From JAENVT01 sp031424145 (GTDB taxonomy: Bacteria > Actinomycetota > Acidimicrobiia > Acidimicrobiales > Ilumatobacteraceae): a stretch of 18,686 nucleotides of DNA. The position numbers and the translations under genes were made by a program. Of the stretch, positions 14,093-18,686 are shown piece by piece (position 1 is the first letter of the stretch; each line of letters opens with the position of its first letter). The DNA lies in NCBI GenBank assembly GCA_031424145.1, contig JANPGV010000271.1, positions 1 through 18,686 of the forward strand, read 5' to 3'. The notes under the pieces are model-generated. The model saw only the letters and a list, made by a program, of their open reading frames with translations. It did no database searches and was not told where the DNA came from.

Positions 14093-14530
14093 ATGACCAA
14101 CACAGACACCACTACCACCACCACTACCAACACCAGCACTACCAACACCGGCAAAACCTCGCCCGAGCCCACCACCCGGAGCATTGACTGTCACCTCGAG
14201 GCGTACGCCATGGCGGACGCAGACCGACGCGGCAACCTGATCGAGGCTGCCTGGAGCTGCGACGGCGAGCTGTTCGATCCGCCCCTCGAAGGTCGGGGAC
14301 ACGCCGAGATCAGCGCCCTCGCCGACGTGGTGCTGACGCACTACGCCGGACACCGTTTCGTGCGCACGACTGCGGTCGATTCGCACCACGGTTTCGCCCG
14401 TTACGGCTGGAACCTGACCGGGCCCGATGGAACCGTTGCGGTCAGCGGGATCGATGTCGTGCAGTTCGACGATGCCGGCAAGCTGCTGCGCGTCGTCGGT
14501 TTCTTCGGACCCCTCGCCCCTGCGAGCTGA
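14093..14530 (+). CDS. SnoaL-like (NTF2-fold) protein
   Basis: The 145-residue protein has an NTF2-like fold of the SnoaL-like type, from IDCHLEAYAMADADRRGNLI through WSCDGELFDPPLEGRGH, LTHYAGHRFVRTTAVDSHHG, FARYGWNLTGPDG, and LRVVGFFGPLAP. Members form small cone-shaped barrels that bind or isomerise small hydrophobic substrates; the specific reaction is unknown. ATG at 14093 is used, although GTG at 14084 is possible. Residues 2-20 are mostly Thr and Asn (TNTDTTTTTTTNTST), encoded by an AC-rich low-complexity tract, and precede the conserved domain. The gene is divergent from an XRE/MmyB-like regulator with two operator-like sites between them, a pairing common in actinobacteria. It converges on the DUF885 gene with a 10-base gap. 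Confidence 0.85.
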   Translation: MTNTDTTTTTTTNTSTTNTGKTSPEPTTRSIDCHLEAYAMADADRRGNLIEAAWSCDGELFDPPLEGRGHAEISALADVVLTHYAGHRFVRTTAVDSHHGFARYGWNLTGPDGTVAVSGIDVVQFDDAGKLLRVVGFFGPLAPAS

Positions 14531-14540
14531 GGAGCACGTG

Positions 14541-16220
14541 TCATCGGTCGAGCTCGGCACGCAACTGATCGAGGCCGATCGCGCCGAGTCGCAGTGCCTT
14601 GGTGTGCCATGCCTTCATGTCGAATTGATCGCCCTCGCGTCGACGAGCGTCGTCGCGTGCCGCCAGCCACTCCCGTTGTCCGATCTTGTAGCTGATCGCC
14701 TGAGCGGGCCAGCCGAGGTAGCGATCGATCTCGCTGCGCATGAACGCCTCGGTGTGCCCGGTCTCACGGACGGCGAACTCGAACGCCAGGTCGGGCGTCC
14801 AGATCTCGCCGCCGTGGAACGCCGTCCCGTCGTTCAACGTGGTGCCATCGGGTATTGCCTTGTCGAGGTGCATGCCGATGTCGATGATCACGCGGACCGT
14901 GCGGAGGATCTGACCACTGAGGAATCCCAACCGGTAGTCGGGATCGTCGAACCAGCCGAACTCGTCGCAGAGCTGCTCGGCGTACAGCGCCCAGCCCTCG
15001 CCGTGCCCCGGGATGAAGCTGCCGCGTTGAATGCGGCTCAGCGACGCCGCCTGCACCTTGGCATAGGCGATCTGCAGGTGGTGGCCCGGCACCGACTCGT
15101 GATAGCAGGTCGTCACGTCGCCCCAGCGTGGAAACATCTCACGTCCCAATGTCGGGTACCACGTACGACCCGGTCGAGTGAAGTCTTCGGATGGACCGGT
15201 GTAGTAGGCCGCAGCGGCTGATCCCTCCGGAGGGATCAACGCCTCGCACCTGTCCATCACGTCGGGGATCTCGAAGTGCTCCTTGCTTCGACTCAACGCT
15301 TCGTCGGTGAGCGCCTGCAGCCAGGCCTGGTATGCGCTTGGCCTGTGCTCCGCCCGCGTTGGATCGTGGTCGAGCAGATCGATGACTTCGGCGAAGCTCG
15401 CACCGGCCTGAATGCGCGCGCACGTCGCGGCGATCTCGGAACGCAGGTGATGGAAGTCGGACCATGCCCACTCGTACATCTCCTGCGGATCGAGGTCGGC
15501 GCCGAGCATCGTGCGCACCCCGACTCGATAGCGCTCGGGCCCGCAGCCATCGGCTTCAGCAGCGTCGGGTGCGTACTGATCGCGTAGGTATGAGGCGAAC
15601 TCGCCGTACGCCGCGTTGGCGAGGTCGGCGCCTTCAGCGATGCGTGGTTGCAACGGCTCGGGAACGTTGCCTCGTTGTGCTGCCTCATTGGTGAGGCTGT
15701 CGAACCACCGATTGCTTGCCCACGTCGAGCACTGCTCGGCTGCGGCAATCGCTTGGCGACGGGCGGCAACGTTGCCGTCGTTGCGCCCGCTGTCGTATGT
15801 CTCCCGCAGTCCGTCGAGGGCGCCGGGAATGGCATGCAGCCGGGCTGTGATGTTGTGCCAGGCCTCGTCGCCGTCACGAGACATGAGGTCGAAGGTGCTG
15901 CGCAACGTGGATGATGGCGAGGCGATTGCGCGTACTGCCCTCTGCCATTCAGCCGTGTCGTGTGAGAGAAGCGACGTCTCGAAGCGTTCGGTGATGAACT
16001 CCTTGGCGAGGCGATCGTTGTCGTCGGTCGGCTTCAACGTGCGCAGGTCGGCCAGAGCCTTGCGCATGTGATCGGCGCGGGCGGTGTGGCCAGACGGCGA
16101 ATAGTCGGTCAGCAGATCGTCATAGCCGGGGATGCCACGCGAGGTGGCCAGACACGGGTCGAGCGCTGACTGCTCGTCGACGAACCGGTCGGCGAACTCG
16201 AAGATGGGGGACAGGGCCAT
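14541..16220 (-). CDS. DUF885-family zinc-peptidase-like protein
   Basis: The 559-residue protein matches the large DUF885 family, which is mostly alpha-helical and related to gluzincin metallopeptidases. The metal motif is TTCYHESVPGHHLQIAYAK, with H374-E375 and H380/H381 instead of a strict HExxH. The third ligand region is GHGEGWALYAEQLCDEFG. The C-terminal GWPAQAISYKIGQREWLAARDDA is a family hallmark. There is no signal peptide, so it is probably cytoplasmic. The activity is unproven; peptidase function is inferred from the fold. ATG at 16220 lies 41 bases past the SRPBCC stop, so it may be read through from the ArsR promoter. Confidence 0.88.
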   Translation of the reverse strand: MALSPIFEFADRFVDEQSALDPCLATSRGIPGYDDLLTDYSPSGHTARADHMRKALADLRTLKPTDDNDRLAKEFITERFETSLLSHDTAEWQRAVRAIASPSSTLRSTFDLMSRDGDEAWHNITARLHAIPGALDGLRETYDSGRNDGNVAARRQAIAAAEQCSTWASNRWFDSLTNEAAQRGNVPEPLQPRIAEGADLANAAYGEFASYLRDQYAPDAAEADGCGPERYRVGVRTMLGADLDPQEMYEWAWSDFHHLRSEIAATCARIQAGASFAEVIDLLDHDPTRAEHRPSAYQAWLQALTDEALSRSKEHFEIPDVMDRCEALIPPEGSAAAAYYTGPSEDFTRPGRTWYPTLGREMFPRWGDVTTCYHESVPGHHLQIAYAKVQAASLSRIQRGSFIPGHGEGWALYAEQLCDEFGWFDDPDYRLGFLSGQILRTVRVIIDIGMHLDKAIPDGTTLNDGTAFHGGEIWTPDLAFEFAVRETGHTEAFMRSEIDRYLGWPAQAISYKIGQREWLAARDDARRREGDQFDMKAWHTKALRLGAIGLDQLRAELDR

Positions 16221-16261
16221 GGCCGCGAGCGTAGAGCGCGTGCCCTGACCGCCGAATCGCG

Positions 16262-16741
16262 CTAGCCGAGCGTCGGCAGCAGTTCGGCCAACCTGTCGTA
16301 GGTCTCGGCCGCGCCGTGCTCCATTCCTGATTCGACGACCGCGTCGCGCACCTCTTTCGACTCGTATCTCGCGGTCGCGGTGAGGGTCGTCTTGCCATCG
16401 TGCTCCGTGAGGACGGTGGTGACAACGGAGTCACCGGGATAGTCGTCGAACGACTCGGTGTTGACGGTCCGGCGGCCGGGGACGATCTCGTGGTAAACGC
16501 CACCCATCCCCATCGTTGTGCCGTCCGGGCCCTTCAACACGTACCGCCAGGCGCCGCCGACACGCAGGTCGACCTCGCATACCGTCAGCGAATACCCGTG
16601 GGGGCCGAACCAACGCTTGAGCAACTCTGGATCGGTGAAGGCCTTGTACACCAGATGGGCCGGCGCATCGAATACTCGCGTCAGCACGATCTCCAGGTCT
16701 GTCGGTGTCGTGACTTTGAGTGTTCCTGTGTTGAGCATCAT
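16262..16741 (-). CDS. SRPBCC (AHSA1-like) domain protein
   Basis: The 159-residue protein is a START/SRPBCC-fold member of the AHSA1 group. Signatures are LTRVFDAPAHLVYKAFTDP, LLKRWFGPHGYSL, DLRVGGAWRYVLKGPDG, and the helical end SGMEHGAAETYDRLAELL. These proteins enclose a hydrophobic pocket for ligands; the AHSA1 relation does not prove a chaperone role. It follows the ArsR gene by 15 bases, with AGGAAAG before the start. ArsR-SRPBCC pairs are widespread, with the repressor controlling the pair. Start codons ATG-ATG at 16741 and 16738 are equivalent. Confidence 0.92.
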   Translation of the reverse strand: MMLNTGTLKVTTPTDLEIVLTRVFDAPAHLVYKAFTDPELLKRWFGPHGYSLTVCEVDLRVGGAWRYVLKGPDGTTMGMGGVYHEIVPGRRTVNTESFDDYPGDSVVTTVLTEHDGKTTLTATARYESKEVRDAVVESGMEHGAAETYDRLAELLPTLG

Positions 16742-16756
16742 TGCTTTCCTGTTCTC

Positions 16757-17110
16757 CTAGTTTCCGATCTCGTTTTTCGTTTCGTTCATTTCCTTAAGGA
16801 GGTTGTCGAGGCGCTCGAACGAGCCCTCCCAGAACTTGCGGTAGTTCTCGAGCCAGTTGTTGGCCTCGGCCAGGCGCCTGGCTTCAAGCCGGCACGGCCG
16901 GCGCTGGGCGTCGCGACCGCGGGAGATCAGCCCGGCGCGTTCCAGCACCTTGAGATGTTTGGAGATGGCCGGTTGGGTCATCGCGAACGGCTCGGCCAGT
17001 TCATTGACCGACGCCTGTCCCGAGGCGAGGCGTTTCAGGATTGCCCGCCTCGTGGGGTCGGCCAGCGCTGCGAACGTGGCATCGAGCTGTTCATTACCAA
17101 GTAGTTCCAT
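16757..17110 (-). CDS. ArsR/SmtB-family winged-helix repressor
   Basis: The 117-residue protein is a winged-helix regulator. ATFAALADPTRRAILKRLA opens the ArsR fold. The recognition helix region is AMTQPAISKHLKVLERAGLI (about 44-63), and RRPCRLEARRLAEANNWL forms the end of the wing and the last helix. The metal-binding ELCVCDL motif of arsenic and cadmium sensors is absent (ASVNELAEPF instead), so it is probably not a metal sensor. This is the subclass that partners SRPBCC proteins. ATG at 17110 is preceded by a strong promoter whose -10 box is only 11 bases away, so the mRNA is nearly leaderless. Confidence 0.93.
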   Translation of the reverse strand: MELLGNEQLDATFAALADPTRRAILKRLASGQASVNELAEPFAMTQPAISKHLKVLERAGLISRGRDAQRRPCRLEARRLAEANNWLENYRKFWEGSFERLDNLLKEMNETKNEIGN

Positions 17111-17150
17111 AACTGATTGGTAAAGTACGCCGCTTGCCTGCCCGCGTCAA
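17109..17150 (-). promoter_or_regulatory. sigma-70-type promoter of the arsR-SRPBCC operon with operator-like overlap
   Basis: On the minus strand, TTGACG (17150-17145) is separated by exactly 17 bases from TACTTT (17127-17122). The predicted start lies near 17115, about five bases before the ATG at 17110. ACCAATCAGTTA between the -10 box and the start codon resembles the AACC-AAT-GGTT type site expected for an autoregulating ArsR protein, but its symmetry is imperfect. Confidence 0.6.
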
Positions 17151-18390
17151 GTCGTATCTGTGCTCTTCGAACGGGATCCGTGGGGTCGGACGATGATCCG
17201 CCGTTTCCATAACGCCCAAGCCGGGGACCTTCGTGACGATCGGCAGCGCGCCCGACTCGAGAGTCGGCGAACTCTGGTTGTAGCCCACGTCGACCTTGTA
17301 CCAGTCTTCGTGCGCGTCGCAGCCGTCGACGATCACCGCCGGCTGGATAGCTAGTTCGTCCAAGGCGATCGCCAACTCATCACAAACGAGCCGGCCAACG
17401 GATGCACCTGTAGTTCCACGATAGGTGGGGTCGCCAGGATGATGGCCGTGGCGCTCGTAGCTCCGGCATCGCGGATGGTGTCGGTCAGGGACTTCGACCT
17501 GTTGGCCTGAACGATTGAGAAAGCCCTGCCTTCCAGGCTCAAAGTAAGGTCGGGCATGACGTAATTGTTGGGCAATCAGGGCTGGATGTTCGGGTGATCG
17601 ACGCCATCGATCACCAAAACCCGAGACCCCAATAGGGTCAGTTTCTCGACCTGCAAAGCCATCGCATTGATCGTTTCGCGATACGTCGGGTAGTACCCGA
17701 CGCCCGGCGTTCCCGAGCCCGAGTATGTGGTTTGGAGCGGCTTACGTCCAGCGAGCGCCGCCCGAAGGAATCACCACTCCACCGGTTTTCGAGCACGGCA
17801 ACGATTGCCGGGTCCGCCGCGAATCGATCGGCGCATTCCGTTGCCGACTGCGCACATGGGTCCAGTACGATCGGCCGGCCGCCTACCCCGCCCGCGTGCT
17901 CGTTCAGGTACGTTGCCGCGTCCTCGAGTTGGTACTGGTACACCACCGAGGGCATCACGACACCGGACTTCACCGGATCACCGGACGTCGGTCCGGCCGG
18001 ATTTCCGGTGTAATCCAAGAACCACCGGCTGATGAGCGGATCGTCTGGAGAGAGGATCGGCTCAGCCACCGAGCTAGCTGTCGGCGTCGCGACGGATGTT
18101 CGTGCCTCGACAGTGTCCACAGGCCGAAGATTCACGTTGTGGCGGGAGCTGTCAAAATGTGTGAACAAGGCGATACCACTGAGGATCAACGCGACGACCA
18201 CGCCAACCTCGGTGGCGAGGCGTCTTGCTTTCTGACGTTCGCCTCGGCGAGCCACGGTCGTCATCCCGTCCTCTGGTGCTTCGGAGCGAAGCGACGCGCC
18301 CGCACTTCGGGCGGAGCTCTCGAACACCGTCACCTTCGGCAAATCAGGATCGCGTTCCCATTCGCTGCGTGGTTCCTGCTTCATCGACAT
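17151..18390 (-). pseudogene. broken type I periplasmic-binding (branched-chain amino acid ABC-type) protein
   Basis: The ancestral product appears to be a membrane-anchored substrate-binding protein of about 410-430 residues. Piece A (18390 to about 17770) starts MSMKQEPRSEWE, has a membrane segment (EVGVVVALILSGIALFTHF), then LivK-like sequence (ATYLNEHAGGVGGRPIVL, ADPAIVAVLENRWSGDSF). Piece B (17770-17576) continues in another frame (AALAGRKPLQTTYSGSG, TLLGSRVLVIDGVDH) to TGA at 17576-17578. Piece C (to about 17428) continues past the TGA in the same frame (FSIVQANRSKSLTDTIRDAG). Piece D shifts again at CCCC, 17427-17430 (GRLVCDELAIALDELAIQP). Both frameshifts look like one-base losses. 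D stays open into arsR, so the original end is unknown. Piece A alone could be expressed as a truncated protein (frame end 17638). Confidence 0.72.
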
Positions 18391-18470
18391 CTCATTGCCC
18401 CCAGCTGTAGACGTAGTGCATCCATCCAATGGACACACGGACGAAGCAGCCACCCGGTTGCAAATTGCTG

Positions 18471-18686
18471 CTAGACGTTGAAGCGGAACTCCATCACGTC
18501 GCCATCGATGGGGTGATAGTCCTTGCCCTCGATGCGGATCTTGCCGAGCTCCTTGGCCTTGCTCCACGATCCGATGTCCAGGAGCTCGTCCCAGTGGATG
18601 ACCTCGGCCTTGATGAACCCGCGCTGGAAATCGGTGTGGATTCGACCGGCGCATTCGGGAGCGCTCGAGCCGGCGTAGAACGTCCA
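18471..18686 (-). CDS. ychF: redox-regulated ATPase YchF, C-terminal part
   Basis: The window ends inside this gene. The 71 visible residues begin WTFYAGSSAPECAGRIHTD and continue FQRGFIKAEVIHWDEL, ending GKDYHPIDGDVMEFRFNV. This is the C-terminal TGS-like domain of the Obg-family ATPase YchF (OLA1 in eukaryotes), whose closing DGDVMxFRFNV is nearly invariant. YchF binds ATP in preference to GTP and associates with ribosomes. The nucleotide-binding domain lies beyond the window. The stop TAG is at 18471-18473, followed by an 80-base gap before the broken binding-protein gene. Confidence 0.95.
   Translation of the reverse strand, partial: WTFYAGSSAPECAGRIHTDFQRGFIKAEVIHWDELLDIGSWSKAKELGKIRIEGKDYHPIDGDVMEFRFNV

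Noticed and set aside
17638..18654. Single 338-codon frame as one intact protein
   Set aside because: Its upstream part reads through ychF in the wrong frame and its last residues are out of frame with the binding-protein similarity.

Overview
This is high-GC DNA with frequent GTG starts and tightly packed genes. It looks like a chromosomal segment of an actinobacterium, probably of the class Acidimicrobiia (Ilumatobacter-like). Pointers to that group are the 32-residue basic ribosomal protein of the actinobacterial bS22 type, a DUF222/13E12-type HNH gene, an XRE/MmyB-like regulator paired with a SnoaL-like gene, and the metG-tatD-(cell-wall gene)-rsmA-ispE order, which parallels the mycobacterial metS-tatD-rpfB-ksgA-ispE order. 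The taxon is inferred from gene content; no rRNA gene is present.

Layout. 1-222: the 3' end of an HNH endonuclease gene broken by a one-base deletion. 264-833: GNAT acetyltransferase. 960-1058: bS22-like ribosomal protein, followed by a strong terminator hairpin. 1134-7710: an eight-gene minus-strand housekeeping operon, in transcription order DUF192 - rsmI - HAD-IB phosphatase - metG - tatD - RlpA-like secreted protein - rsmA - ispE. Several of these genes are translationally coupled. 7755-8450: trmB, diverging from that operon. 8471-9763 and 9959-11368: two divergent class-III aminotransferases with an operator-like palindrome between them. 11449-11496: a perfect 16-bp bidirectional terminator. 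11529-12101: a secreted Asp-rich repeat protein. 12174-13097: an EamA/DMT transporter. 13141-13974 and 14093-14530: an XRE/MmyB-like regulator divergent from a SnoaL-like protein, with two matched 17-bp operator-like sites between them. 14541-17110: DUF885 peptidase-like protein, SRPBCC protein and ArsR repressor, on the minus strand with a near-consensus promoter. About 17151-18390: a type I periplasmic-binding-protein gene with two frameshifts and one stop. 18471-18686: the 3' end of ychF.

How the genes work together. The large operon joins tRNA charging (MetRS), rRNA modification (RsmA and RsmI), isoprenoid precursor synthesis (IspE), quality-control type hydrolases (TatD, HAD) and an envelope protein. 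The two aminotransferases, the SnoaL/XRE pair and the ArsR/SRPBCC pair are small, locally regulated metabolic modules. I see no CRISPR array, insertion sequence, prophage, tRNA or rRNA. No clearly new multi-gene system is evident. The most interesting items are the operator pairs, the RlpA-like protein in the position of RpfB, the minisatellite-built RsmI tail, the acidic duplicated-Cys secreted protein and the decaying binding protein. Apart from the decayed gene at the right end, no gene-free stretch exceeds 300 bases.
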